DNA of 64,000 nucleotides from Anopheles merus (lineage: Eukaryota > Arthropoda > Insecta > Diptera > Culicidae), in the NCBI RefSeq assembly GCF_017562075.2, contig NC_054082.1, forward strand, positions 23,327,960 to 23,391,959. Direction: 5' to 3'. A program made the position numbers and the translations under genes. Below, piece after piece: positions 49,973 through 64,000 of the stretch. The first letter of the stretch is position 1. The number at the start of each line of letters is the position of its first letter. The notes beneath the pieces are model-generated. The model was not told the DNA's origin and searched no databases. It was given only the letters and a program-made list of their open reading frames with translations.

Positions 49973-51091
49973 ATGTGGTGGTATATCCGTTGACTCTTGC
50001 GCTTAGTTTACGATCCCCGTTTGCGACACCGTTCCCAGCTTGGGCCGATGAAAGGCGAACCGTCGATTGGCTGCGCTTGCACGGCAGGAAATCAGGTATT
50101 TTCATTACACCTTAGAGTGGAGAAGAGGAATGAGTTTGTTTCTGTGCGTTGCCTCTTATGCAATATTGTCACAATTTCATTGAACATATGGTGAAAAGGC
50201 GATTGGCTGAAGTATATGCTGCTTTGATGTTGATTAGCTCTATCAACTCTCTATCAACCCAAACACATTGGGGCCGTTTTAAAAATAACCTAAATTATAA
50301 TGATCTATTGCAAGGGGGTTAATCCATGTTTAGAATCAAGAATGATGATTTATTTCATCCACTCCTGCCAATATGATCACTAAAGCACAACACTTATTCC
50401 TTTGCGTATTAAACTTATTCTCAGCCTTGTGAACGATTTTCACATGAAAGCTCTTTATTTTTCATCTCACTACCGAGCTAGTAAACTCATGACAAAAAAT
50501 GGCTTATTTTATTAAACAGCTCTCAGTTACTATTTCTTCGTTCTACTTTTTCCACCCCAATTCATTCCTCTCACAATCCACCCCACACCCGGGGCCCGAC
50601 GGAGCTAACGTGCGTTTGCCAAGTTTGCGACCAAATTCACGGTACGCGTGTCAGTACGTGAGTGTAAGTGCATTATTTTGTTTTCCCGCTCTACGCAACG
50701 ATCCCCCCTCATTCATATTTCAACCGGAGACGACAAAGAAGAAAACTCCCCCGAACAAAAAAAGATCCCCTCACGTACCAGCGAAGCGTGAAAATGGTTG
50801 CCATGGTGCGATGAGATGAATCTGAACGTTCAATCGAAATGCTCGTCGGTTTGCTGAGGTGACTAAAGAGGGGAGAGATTTGCTGTTTTTCTTCTATTTT
50901 TTTTCCTCTTTCTTTGTGCATTTTGTTCCATCCGTCGTGCAGTCGGTAAAAAATAATAAATGAAATAGATTCGCACAATCACAATGGCGGTGAAAATTGG
51001 TTCGCGCTCTTGCCTGCGCTAAGGACAGGGTATGATGGGAAGGAAAATTGGAAAGAAATGGCCTTATAATGATGGTACGCGTAATTGCCTA

Positions 51092-51106
51092 GGGGGGGGG
51101 GGGGGG
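51092..51106. repeat. (G)15 homopolymer
   Basis: Fifteen G in a row; the length is likely to be unreliable in any assembly. Confidence 0.9.
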
Positions 51107-54100
51107 ATGCGGCTTCATCCGAACCCCAGTATGAGCGGGCTGGACCGAGGGGATGTGTGGAGGAAAATAATCAAAACGCAGAAAACAAAACCATCACGCC
51201 AATGATTTGTCGTGCGCCTGTTTGTGGGATGTGGATGTGCTTGGCGCGCTGTGGCTTCCATAAATTAGGCTTTTCGAACTTTGTTCTTGTTTGCCTGCTT
51301 TTTAAAGTGCTCAATGTGCCACCGCTGAAGATGCTTTAAATTGCTGCAATATTTATTTCTTCTTTTACATAATTAAGAAGGCTCGTAATACAAGAACACT
51401 TGAAAGTACCTTCAAAATCTTACACGCTGAAAGTAGCAGCAAAAATCAGCACAATTATGCAGTAAGCGCAGGCATTAACCGAGTTCGTCGCCAAAAAAAA
51501 CTGCCTTGCAGGAAATAACTCGTCCGTCGGCCAGCCAGCTTAAGCTAATGGGCCTGTTGACGTGCCGCAATGGCAAAGCACACGGGATGTGTCTTCAATC
51601 ATTTGCGAAGCATTCCCAACCCACTAGATGTCACACATGCCAGCATGTTTGCGTCACAAAGTGTGGCCCGCAAAAGCCTTCACCAAGCTTACGGGGGTGG
51701 GGGGGGGCAAAAACGACCCACCGAATGTGAGAGAATGCAAGAATGGAATTGTCATGCCACGCATAGTATCGAGACGCGATCGACTGGCTTGAAATCTCAT
51801 CCATCATCATCATCGTCGTGCCTTCCGTGTAGTGTGTCATTATGCTCGTCACCTTACCCACACGAGATAGCGATTGCGTGTTCGCTTCCTCCCCCCCCCC
51901 CTGAACAGAAGGAACGTTTTCGCGAGCTTGCCCACAAACACTCATCCGAGCCTGGGAAAACCCCACTACACTACAACCCTCCCATGATCACCCGTATTCG
52001 TACACCGCTTGATCAGGGCAGGGAACACGCGGCACAGGCACGAGGGACACGGCACTGCCTCATCGCAGTTCAATTGAGGTCAGCAAGATAACACGCGGCT
52101 TTAGCGGCTATCGGCTATGGCTAATGGTGTCGGTAGCAGGAGAACAACCTCAAGCAGCAAGCCAACACGGACGGCCTGTGCCGGGCGAGCATCGAACGAA
52201 GACATCGCTGCCGCTTGTCAATTCGGGCTTGTTTGAATAATGGGCCGCATTATAACGAGCTCCAAGAAGCTGCCCTGTCCCGGTTGCTTCCCATCGCCCC
52301 CTTTCGCCGGACACCCGGGCAGGGAAACAATCTCGAGAAGCATCCCTCCAAGCACCCTTCGCATGTATCGAATGGATGATCCCGCTGCTCACGTGCTATC
52401 GGAGCAAAACACGACCCAACATTTCCCGATTGCCGCCACTCCAGCCATCCACGGCCACCGGCCAAACGAGCTAATGTTAAGCTGATAATGATGTGTTGTG
52501 TAGTAGGCGATGGATGGATGGAGGATGAACAAATGCGGCTCTTGGTTCTGTGCTAATGTGGCTGTTTGTATGTTTTCCTTCGTTGCCTTATCGTATTATC
52601 CCTTCCGGCTACCGGTACGCTTACTCCGCCCCACGAAACGAAGAAGGCTATCGAATGTTTGCCGAATTCTTGAGCAAGTAGAGATAGAGAAATAGTAAGT
52701 CATTGAAATAAAAATTTATTTAATTATGTTCAATGTGCGTATGAGAGGGATATTGATGATTGGATTGGATTGGAGATTGATGAGTTACCCTTGGGTCGGG
52801 TTAGCAAATGACTTCTAGAGAACTCAGTTGAAGCTTTCGACTACTTTCATTAGTACCATTCCTTCATTGTCAGAGGCTGCCGCAGTCAATCAGCTTTGAT
52901 TGTTTGCGAAAATAACGTACTATCTGGTCATATGAGCTGTTTCTCTAAGCAGTAAATCTGTTTCTACATTTAGCAAATGTTTTGTATTGTATTGCTCGAT
53001 CACGGGTGTGAATGGGAGTGTTTTTCCGTGTCATCGTTGATTTCTTGCCACTGCAAGGCCGGTGCCATTTAGAATGTCCATTTATCTTCCGGCTGGCGTA
53101 CCAGATAGAAAAGCCAGCACAAAAAAAAGGCCAACAAATATAGGCTAATGGAGTGTTGGTGGAAATCGTACAACACCTTCACACACACACAAACATCGCC
53201 TACAGCTCCACCACCAGCCTGCCTGATAATGGGTGCAAAAAAGGGGGAGAGGAATAGTTATAAATCTCTAAACGCTTCCGGATTAAGCCTATCGGGCAAT
53301 TGATTGGAAATAGAGCAAAAGCTATGGATTTGCTAATTGTTTCCGCTTCACGCGTTTCACCGAAATGGAGCGCGAGCTTTGTTTGTTGTGCGCGGGTGTT
53401 TGTGTTCGTTCGATTAGGGTCAGCGTATCAATCTTTTCCGTTTCGGGGAAAAAGGCAATATATTTGGCTCGAGCTTTGATTTACCTTTGCGCCTTAGAGA
53501 GAATGGTTTATTTGTGGGAAAGGTAGTAATTTTGGCAGTATTTTGTTTCTTGATTTAAAGAGCAAATTGAGTAAAATCGTAAGCATGTGTAATAGCGAAT
53601 CTAAACGTTGTACTGTTTATAAAAGAAACTCGCTCCTATTTTTTTTTATTCACAAACTCCACCACATGGGCAGCAATTGCGTTCCAAAGATTATCGTCCA
53701 ACTATAAGCGGTGTAAATTGTTTGGCAAAAAATAAATCACCCAACAAAACCCAAAACCAACCCTTTCCACTACACCCTGTTCTACCCATGGCTCAATTTT
53801 GTTCATTCAATATTTCTACCGAAACGGGAAGCCTAACGGCTGCTGCGTGTCCCTCCCTTTACTCCCCATTCTGATGGTCGATAATATTTTTAGCCAAAAA
53901 TGGGCGACTGAAAACGATAAAACGATGAAGCGCAATAGATTTAACGGCTCGTTGCTTGGTTTGCTTCGCCTCCTGCGCCCATCCCATCCGCCAGCATCCG
54001 CCGCAAGGGCTCCGAACGAAACGGGGCCCTGAACCGATGCGAAGGGTTATATTGTTTGTTCCCGAGCCGCCAACCTTTCGAAAGTACCACGCGGGTGTGG

Positions 54101-54330
54101 CCGCAAACGGTGAAAGTGGAAGTTTTATAATACCCGTGAAATTGGAAATTGTTCAATGAATTAGAAGAAAGATTAAAATGTGAGCCTCGCCTCGATACTT
54201 TCGCGTGCGCGCGCTGCGCTTCATCGTTCGGCTGATTGGCATCTATCACGGGGAGGACAGGTGTGCGGGGCGGAGAGATGGCAGGGGTTTCATGCAGAGT
54301 GCCAAGCTGGAGGAGCATTTTTCTTCCCTT

Positions 54331-54334
<4 letters not shown>

Positions 54335-54364
<30 letters not shown>
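54335..54364. repeat. (CT)15 microsatellite
   Basis: Perfect CT/TC array. Confidence 0.9.
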
Positions 54365-54366
<2 letters not shown>

Positions 54367-57300
54367 GCTCTCGCATGGCTCGCACTTTCATTCTAAGAAT
54401 CAAATTTTACCCAACCCAACTCGACAGGCATATTTTCCCATTTCCCATTTCCCTCCTCACGAGGGGCACGAAGGCAAGGCACGCGCGCTCTCGCAAGGAT
54501 AAAGGATATTACTTTCGCTAATACCTCGGCCAAGTCGGTGAATGTTTGACGAAAGTATCCCTTTTCTAGGTCATGCTTCACACGTACCGACGGGAACGCG
54601 CGCCCAACCTCAGGGTTCTTGCCGTGCTCGGAAGACGGGCGTCGCGCCCGATCCAACAGGCGTGGTTGATCGATTTTTAAAAATCGAATCTTACACCACC
54701 GCTGGATGGGAAAGTAAAGTTCTTCCGATTGGTTCGTGTGCTGAATTGCTCATTCGGTACGGTGCGTGAAGCGGTGGAGTGAGTGAGAGAGAAAGAAAGT
54801 GCTGAACATAATACGGGCGAGAGAAAAATTCATAACAGGCTCAAATACGCATACACACATGCAACCGTCGGAGCCTGCTCGACTTCAATTGCGGCGCGTA
54901 TTTGCTTTATCGTTGATTGTTTCTTTTTGTTTACCGATGCCTCTTTGCCAGTTTCAAGCGAGTTTGAATAAAGCTGTCCCTTGCATCTTCTATAAAAAAG
55001 CTTTTTAATACATGATACACACAAGTTATGAAAATTATAGACAATTCTTTAAATTTATTTAATCATATTAGATTTTTTAATCATATTGCATTAAAATCTT
55101 TCGATTTTAAATACCATTTAAAGCAACAAAATCTTTTTGAAATAAAATTGTTGAAATTAACTTTTTCATTCAAAACACCAGCAAAGTTTCATAAAATACC
55201 CCATTCTATAATTTTTTTACTAACTCACAATTCTATCAAACAACCAACTACCTGCTCCTTTCGTGAAAACCCTGCAATGAAAAAAAGGTTCTCTTCCCGA
55301 TTCGACCAACAAAACGTCCAACGGTTGAATGTAGCATAATGCAAAGAAGGAAAAAAAAGAAACCCATTTCCTGCCCCAGCGTGAAGCGGAAGTGGCGGTC
55401 GATGATTCGATCAGGGTAGCATAGACAAAGCGACGGGCAAAACGAGCGAAAGTGAAAGGCGACCAATAGTGACACAAAGAAGAAGCATAAAAAAACAAAC
55501 ACTCACACACACACACACATACACACAACCAAAGAAACCGCGATTGAAAACGTGTCCAAAAGTAGGCCCCGCCTGTCGTGCCAAGGCTTGTAGTAGGTGT
55601 GGGTATGTGTGAGCGATTGTTTACGATTTCTTATCCAGATTCTATCGTGCCCCGTACGACGATGTGTTCGAGGGTTCGACATTTTTATCCCGCCTACCAC
55701 TCCGTACCTTCTTAGCGACACATGTTTACTGCCACTGTCACGTACATCATCGGAATCAGTGGTTTAAAGAAAAAAAGGGACTCCATGCACACACACACAC
55801 ACACACACGCACACTAGATCCGGTCGTCTTTGTAAGGTGGTGGGTCTACTGGATCCAGTCCTTCGACAGGTCTTTACGTCTGTAGGTTTACGCTTTTATC
55901 GATCATTGCCACGTGCCAGCGTGCGGTTTGTAACCATTTTCTCCCATTTTTTTTTACTGTTACTATCATGCTTCTCGGGGTGAGTGTGTGTCGTTGGAGG
56001 AAAAAAAACTGATTTACAGTTATGCAAGTAAATCGATGTGACAGAGATCGCAAGCTACGCCAGTAACAATCTGTCCCATACTACGCGTGAGTCATATGAG
56101 GAGACATCGAAACATGCGAGATACATTACATCATCCTTCGGGGACACGTCTGAGACACAATGTATTCCAGTTTTCGTTTCAAAGCACCCCCCCACCCCTC
56201 CCCATTACCCATTTAACTAAACCGTCTAGTGTGGTTGATTGCACATTGCTCATGACATTGTTTCAATCTGTTCCGTTGTTGGCTCCATACGGTAGCTCGC
56301 TGTTTTGCCATTAAATAGTTGTGTAAAACCACAACGAAATGGCTACGAAAAATGGAGAGAACGAGAGAAAAGAAAAACAGTCACTGTGCCAGCTGTACGG
56401 ACAGCATTTCCGAGCACTGGTTCCATTTCAATCTTGTCGCACGGCTTTCAAACAAGCTACCAGGCACACATTTACGACTGCAACCGCTGTTGGCGGCCGA
56501 ACAGCGAGCAACAAACGACCAATAAATAATTTCTTTCTTCCAAAACCTCACACTTTGCTCGGCTGCGGGGTTTCATTTCACTTTGTTTCTATCTGTCTCT
56601 CTGTCTGCTGGTGGTGGTTCCGGGACAGATCGAACCAACGTGTCGTCGTAAACAAAACCTAACAAAACATGCAGATATTACTTCAGCACAGCACAGTGGC
56701 ATAACAAATACCAACACGTCATCCTTTGTTATCTGTCAAACAAACTCTTATAACTCCCTCAAGACGGGGCGGGCAATGCGCGAAGGGATGGAAAACTTTC
56801 CCCTCATCTTCTGTTGATAAACTATAGCGAACCACCATTGCACCATTTCTCAACCGTGAGCAAATTGACCGCATTTAGGGGTCTCGTGAGACAGCGCTCC
56901 GATCGGTTCATTTGCCATTTGCTTTCCAATTTTTCATGCCCCCTCCCCCTAGTGGGCCGCAGTCGAAAGTTTTTGCTCTCTCAATCAATAAAATCAAAAC
57001 AACACGAGGATCGCTCCGACCCAGTAGAGTGCGGGGCAGGCGAGGGAGGCGGTAAAATCGAAACAACACATCCACCCACCCGCACCCCGTATCCCGTTTT
57101 GCAGCAGTCCACAGGACTCCATATGCTTCCTGCACCCTGAAGATGAGATCATAAATCAAATTTCGCTCGAGGTATACGCGGTGCGCGATTTTCCAACCGC
57201 TTCCGTTGCTGCTCAGTTCAGTCAAGCAGGAATTGAATAAAAATCCGACAAACAAGCCACTTTTCCTCCCAAACAGCGTGTGTGTGTGTGTGAGAGAGAG

Positions 57301-58745
57301 AGTTGAGGGTTCACGGGTAGGGTACTGAGATGGTTTCCTTAGTTTCGCCAAACGGAGCGTAACGAGCATCCTTCCCGCACCAACGAACCTTCGTACGTAA
57401 TTGGCTTGTAGACGGTAAAGGGTCTGCTTAAATGCGCAACGACGTGTTCGTACGTATGTGTGTATGTGTGCGTGTGTGTGTGTGTTAGAAAGTATGTGTG
57501 AATATGTTCTTTGTTAAACACACATAAACATAAATACAATGCCTTCGTCACGCCACATGTCTTTCCATAAAATATGTGAGGCAACATCACGGGAGCTGGA
57601 AAAGGAAAACACACACAGAGAAAGCTAAATACAACCAAAGCAACTGGCGGAAGAGAAGATTAGATCCCCACCCACCCCACCCATTGAGGGAGCATTTTAT
57701 TTTCCTCTGTTTTTTTTGCTGCTATTGTTGTGCTGTGAGAACGGAAAAGACATGAGAAGTTGTGATTTAATAACTGCTCTTCCCAGCCCGTTCAAGCTGC
57801 TTGACCTAGCGCATGACTTTACATTTCTTCGGCGCCAGAATGGGATTCCTTTCGGAACACGCTCTCCTTCCCCCACGGCCAACTAGCGACGAGAATACAC
57901 CCTCGTTCACCGCTTTCCACAAGCGACCCGCGGATCTATTTTTCCCGCGTTCGGTATTGATTGTAGCTAGAAAGCCAGTTTCCTCTCCTCCGGGTCATGT
58001 GGCCCATGTGTGTGAGTGTGTGGGTTGGTAGAAAGGTTGCATCATGTGCGGCGCGTGTGTGATAGTTGATAAATAAATATATTATCCTACACATGGTTGG
58101 ATACTGCCCCGTCATCGTTGCGTGAATTGATTTATCGCGATAGAGTGGGCTGGGGCTGGGCTTGATGAGAAGCAAAGGGAGAGCAATGACATGGCAAAGA
58201 AACACAAGACTTCGAGCGAGCAGGACGCCGTTTGGGCGCTATGATAGTGCTTGTTCGATAGTGATATCGAATCGAATGTTGATACGCGGTACCATTGTTG
58301 GCTCATCTTGGTTGGTTGGTGGGTTTATTTTGGTAAAGTGTTTACAGCAGGATAATTGTATTGATAAGAAAGGATAATTTCGTGCATGTCGTGATGGCTT
58401 AATGTATGTTCGAAAGGGTAAGAATCGTTTAACATCATTGTATCCTCTTTGTGTTGGAATATTCTGTTTTGCGTTGTTCAACAAGGCATTTTTTTAGCGG
58501 AGCATTGTCTTTTCTGCTTCAAACATTGTATAAAGATTTGTACAATAAATATAGTTAATTAAATTTAGTAAAACACGATTAAGTTGCAGTATCAAAAAGC
58601 TACCCTAAAACGTTCATAGCTGAACACCTTTCCCCAAATCAATGTTAGGCCATTAAAGCTATTTAGTATTATGTATGAAAACAACATTGAATTGAACGCG
58701 AATGTTCTGCCCGACTAGTTTAACTATTAACACGCTTTGAAAAGA

Positions 58746-58773
58746 GGGGAGGGAGAGGGGGAGGGGGAGGGGA
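58746..58773 (+). repeat. G-quadruplex-prone tract
   Basis: Five runs of 3-5 G separated by single A or AGA, which meets the usual G-quadruplex pattern on the plus (presumed RNA) strand. Confidence 0.6.
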
Positions 58774-59591
58774 GAAAATCTAAACCAAAACTGCTATGAA
58801 ATAACAATGGCTCAAAGCACAACTAAAAACGCACCAAACGCCCATTTTATGCAGCATTTCAATTATGATTTCGTAATCATTACTCCCCGAAGCGAAACCA
58901 AATCCGATGCGATGATAATTACATACCCCCTCTGCACACACACACACACATCTGGCACTCATACCCACCCGTCTGTGTGCTGCGTGTTGGGAATTTAAAT
59001 CCCAATAAATACTTTACCAAACCAAACCAAAACCCACCCCCTCCCGGAGACGACTCACACTCATCCCTCCATGACAATTAGGAAGCGGTTTAAATACCAA
59101 CCAACTGGTGCATGGGAAACTTTACCCCACGTGGCGCCATACGTTTCCGCCCTGAGTAAGCGTGCTTCATGTTTGATGAAGTAATGTGATTATTGTATAC
59201 TTGCCCCAGCACCGACCGACCGATCCTTCGGAGTGCTATCCGAAGCTATCATCCCCCACTGACTCGCAACATGCTACACATACGCTACGCCTCGCCCGTT
59301 ATGTGTTTGTAATTCAGTGTAATGATACGTATTTACCTCAACCTAGCCCGCAAAAACGTTTTGTTACGGCTACCCCCAACCCCTCCACAGACGATCCCAT
59401 CCCGGAGCGGTGTAGGGGGGGAGGGGGCAAAACTGTTGGGGTCATACATCAAAAATGTTCTCCCAAACCTTCCAACTCGCACGGTTCCGCCCGATCCGAA
59501 TGGCTTCAACCATCGTCGTCTGCAAGGCGCTGATGTAATTGGTCATGTTTCCAATTCCCTTGACAAATGGGGCCGTGTTTACAGTGCGATC

Positions 59592-59626
59592 GGAGGGGAG
59601 AGGGAGGGTGGGGGAGAGGGGAAAGG
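59592..59626 (+). repeat. G-quadruplex-prone tract
   Basis: Six runs of three or more G within 35 bp. Same strand as the tract at 58746. Confidence 0.6.
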
Positions 59627-60032
59627 GCACAACCTCCCTCGGTGTAATATATGTTATGCTCTAGCTTTCCCAAAAGTTATCCCAGCTGGGGTACGTTGCA
59701 CAGTTTTAGGTTGCGGCGGTTGACAACTTCCAATTTCAGCTCGTGGCACACAGTCAGTCAGTCTCCCGCTGACCAGCGCCCCTCGGAGCGGAAAGGCTAA
59801 CGGAAAAGGGAGTTCGATATCGGCTCGGAACCTGATTAAATATTGATTCGGAAATTGGTCACCATATCATACTCTGCCCGGGTGGAAAACGATACGCTTC
59901 TGCGATATGTGGTATACGCTTTGATGGGCTGGTGAGTAGGAGAGCGCAGGAGTGGACAGTCTGATGAAGGTGTGCGACACATTTGAAGGTGGAAGCAACA
60001 AAAACTGACGAGCGCAACCGATCCACCCACTC

Positions 60033-60035
<3 letters not shown>

Positions 60036-60080
<45 letters not shown>
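60036..60080. repeat. (AG)n microsatellite
   Basis: Perfect AG array followed by imperfect purine repeats. Confidence 0.95.
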
Positions 60081-60086
<6 letters not shown>

Positions 60087-60544
60087 TCGAGAGAATGAAA
60101 GGGATAAAAAAGCCACGAGAAATGGAATGGAAACTAGCTTATCAACGATGAAACCGGTGACGAGGTTATGAATTTCAATTTCCAAACTTTGTCCTCGTCC
60201 ACGAAGCCAGCGGTTCGTCGGCAAACGGTGCAAAGGCTCGCTCCATCCTGTGTACAACAAAGCAGCTTCCCTTCCATAGCTTCCACCCTTAAAGTCCGTG
60301 CGTGACCGGAGCCCGGTTCGTTTGTCACGCTATAGTTTTTGAAACACTAGCGCATGGCACCCGGTTTTTTTTACCCATGTGCTGGTTCTGTGTGTTGTAT
60401 CTATTCCTATTCCGGATTCCAGCTGCTGTCCGTTACAAAACTGCTTCGTTGATCGGTGACCCTCCCGGGAGAAAGGGAGAGAGAGAGAGAAGGAATGGTT
60501 GACCTGTAGGTTGTGTCATTTCCCGCTTCTATGTGCCTATGCTC

Positions 60545-60569
60545 CATCATCATCATCATCATCATCATC
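60545..60569. repeat. (CAT)n microsatellite
   Basis: Perfect CAT/ATC triplet run. Confidence 0.85.
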
Positions 60570-61156
60570 GATTGATTGTCATTGTATTGATTGCTGTGTG
60601 TTGTCGAAGAAGGGATATCGGGGCTCGGTATTAGATTCGGCACTAAACAAGCCGGAAACAACAACAACACAATGATAAAACGCCTGTAGCTTTGTTGCGT
60701 TGGTCCGATGGTTGAAAGATAGGGTAATTTGTTTCGATACGGCTGGTATGTTTTTTTCCCCCCATTTTGGCTGATCGTTTTCATCGAGTGCGCGATGTAC
60801 GAGCCAATCAAGCTGCATCGTTTCAACCTGGGAACGAAAGCCAATGAAATTAATTTGCAATACTATCTTTCAATGGATCTAGAAGCTATTAAAGCATATT
60901 ACAACATGCCTTATTTCTAGAACTTGTTTTTTAAAGTTTGCCCTATCAGTTTGTACACCCCAAAAATTGATAACTTCACACGAAAATCAGCATTTCGGAT
61001 ATTGAATATAGACAACATTCGGCGGACAAACGCGTAAAGCAATCGCACAAACTCAATCCTACACGCAGCGATAAATTTATCATCATTAGCCAGTTATTGA
61101 ACTTCCCCTTTTCTATAATGTGCCCTTTTTTCTTCCCTTTTTACCCGATTTATTCG

Positions 61157-61165
61157 CAGGTAAGC
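61157..61165 (+). promoter_or_regulatory. Strong candidate recursive splice (ratchet) site
   Basis: About 50 bp of C/T-rich sequence (including CCCTTTTTTCTTCCCTTTTT) runs into TTCGCAG, followed with no gap by GTAAGC. This is the published form of dipteran recursive sites, (Y)n-NCAG|GTAAGT, with one mismatch. It lies 27 kb downstream of the last supported donor on the same strand, where a ratchet point in a long intron would be expected. The same acceptor could alternatively open the candidate exon 61160-61207. Confidence 0.5.
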
Positions 61166-61207
61166 TTCGCCGGCTGCACGGAAGCTCGCAACAGTCGCAC
61201 GAATCAG
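61160..61207 (+). CDS. Candidate exon of the same gene
   Basis: 48 nt between the strong acceptor TTCGCAG and a TCAG|GTACCG donor. Joined to exon 8 in phase 1 it would read G-KLRRLHGSSQQSHES, basic and serine-rich like the rest of the protein. Length divisible by three. Against it: the exon begins GTAAGC, so the site may be a recursive splice point with no exon, and the donor is mediocre. Confidence 0.35.
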
Positions 61208-62056
61208 GTACCGACGCCGCAAATAGCGCACAATTCAATCTCCTGCCATGCCTCGCCCCTTTACCAGTGCCATCTATTTTAAGAACCAACTCTTTTCGTT
61301 CGCGTTATATGGCGCTTAAGCGCTGTGTCTATTTCACCATTTAAGCAATGGCAGCGCAACCGGACCAGCATTGAACTGCGCTTTCAAACAATACTCACCT
61401 GAGCTGTGTGTCTGTCTGTCTGGGAGTAGTTAAGTTCCAGTGTCTCAGTGTTATTCTCGGTTCAGCTAATCCCGCCGCTTCAATCTCAAATCCCAACCGA
61501 ACCGTGCCCGGCCACCAGTGCCATCATCGCGCGTGAGTCCTTCAGGACTTTAGGACCAACTACCTTGCTGGCTTCGGCCTTCAGGTCGACAAAAACCAGT
61601 ACAAAGGTCGGTTGGTTCCGATGTCTCGCCGGCTGCTACACAAAATTTCCGCCCCATGGGGGAAGCTTTTCTCTACTGGGAAAAGCTTTACTCATGATCC
61701 TTGTCACATCTCTGGTGCGGGCGTAGTGCGGACCGATTTGTCGTCCGTAGGGTGCGCACGATGTGTCCCCCGGGAGGAAAGGGAGGAGGTATAATCCCGC
61801 CCCACTTGTTCTTTCTCTTCACATCTCACCAGCGTGGGTAGAGGGGGGCTAACTTTTGGAATCTGCAATCGCTGCCTAATTCATGATCACTCACAAAGCC
61901 CCGCGGACTTGCTGCATATTTCTTGCTTCGTGTTGCCAATCCACCATCAAAACGGGCACTCAACCAAATAAAATCAACCAGCGAGCACAGACAGTGTGGG
62001 GATCATTACTAGTTTGTCCTTCCAATGAATCATCTCAATCTGACCTCCCCACCCAG

Positions 62057-62185
62057 ACCAAGAAGTGTCGAAGCATAAAGTTAAAGCTCGTTTCGGGGGG
62101 GGGGGGCGACAGCAGCTCGCGCGAGGTGGAAAGCAACTCCGATTCCAAGCTGCAAAGCCCCGAGATTATCGACGAAATCCTATCC
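62057..62185 (+). CDS. Candidate exon, frame broken at a G homopolymer
   Basis: Acceptor CTCCCCACCCAG. In phase 1, the phase left by exon 8 or by the 61160 exon, it begins DQEVSKHKVKARF and then enters a run of 12 G (62095-62106). After the run the natural-looking reading (DSSSREVESNSDSKLQSP, then EIIDEILS) is in another frame. Either the G count in the assembly is wrong, or only one half is coding. No clear donor follows; the right border given is where the natural-looking peptide ends. Not recognised as a family. Confidence 0.3.

Positions 62186-64000
<1,815 letters not shown>

Larger units (their letters stand above)
49971..61099. other. Non-coding stretch, no gene seen
   Basis: No supported exon in about 11 kb. 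It holds a run of 15 G (51092-51106), a run of 11 C (51891-51901), CT and GA arrays and short AC arrays at 55502-55526 and 55789-55808. It also has an AT-rich block (about 55020-55230), two G-quadruplex-prone tracts (58746-58773, 59592-59626) and an ATC array (60545-60569). Consistent with the interior of a long intron. Confidence 0.5.

Noticed and set aside
61466..61532. 67-nt exon candidate between TTCAG and GC|GTGAGT
   Set aside because: The donor is good, but entering from exon 8 or 61160 in the proper phase it leaves phase 2, which meets an immediate stop at 62057.

Overview
The window looks like a piece of an Anopheles mosquito genome. Four things point there: a tRNA-derived SINE that closely resembles what I remember of SINE200 of the An. 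gambiae complex, small MITE-like inverted-repeat elements, very dense GT/AC and GA/CT microsatellites, and a chain of protein-coding exons separated by 72-90 bp GT-AG introns. No bacterial, phage or plasmid features are present. Assignment to Anopheles is from memory, without a database search.

One protein-coding locus is well supported. Eight consecutive plus-strand exons lie between 30710 and 34080. Every splice junction keeps one open frame (phases 0,1,0,0,2,2,2), giving 518 codons of an internal fragment. The protein is arginine/serine-rich and low in complexity. It carries about 17 RRxS/T sites (the PKA-type consensus), a 30-residue Arg-Glu run, a tandem 15-residue repeat beginning RRQSTTEE, and a C-terminal STQT tail of the kind bound by LC8 dynein light chain. 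I do not recognise the gene with confidence. The Arg/Ser-rich linkers of presynaptic active-zone scaffolds (Rim/Fife family) are the nearest match I can think of, but no zinc finger, PDZ or C2 domain is visible here. The exon chain has no certain start codon and no stop codon inside the cluster, so the gene probably runs beyond the window on one or both sides.

Layout: 1-30.6 kb is non-coding, probably upstream intron or intergenic. It holds two SINE copies, two MITE copies, one copy of a dispersed GGGGCC-end repeat and two pyrimidine-AG|GTA sites that look like recursive splice points. The exon cluster is at 30.7-34.1 kb; its only long intron (1284 bp) is filled by a second copy of the dispersed repeat and by a fold-back element. 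The part from 34.1 to 61 kb is non-coding, rich in microsatellites, and is best explained as a long downstream intron. It contains a possible 33-nt microexon whose donor runs straight into a (GT)27 array. Near 61.1-62.2 kb there is a very strong recursive-splice-like site and two weaker exon candidates with the right phase, one of which is broken by a run of 12 G. The last 1.8 kb is non-coding and includes a (TG)49 array.

The most unexplained item is a 14-16 bp motif, ACCAGGCGTCTCCA, that occurs four times in the window (three forward, one reverse) outside any element I can define.
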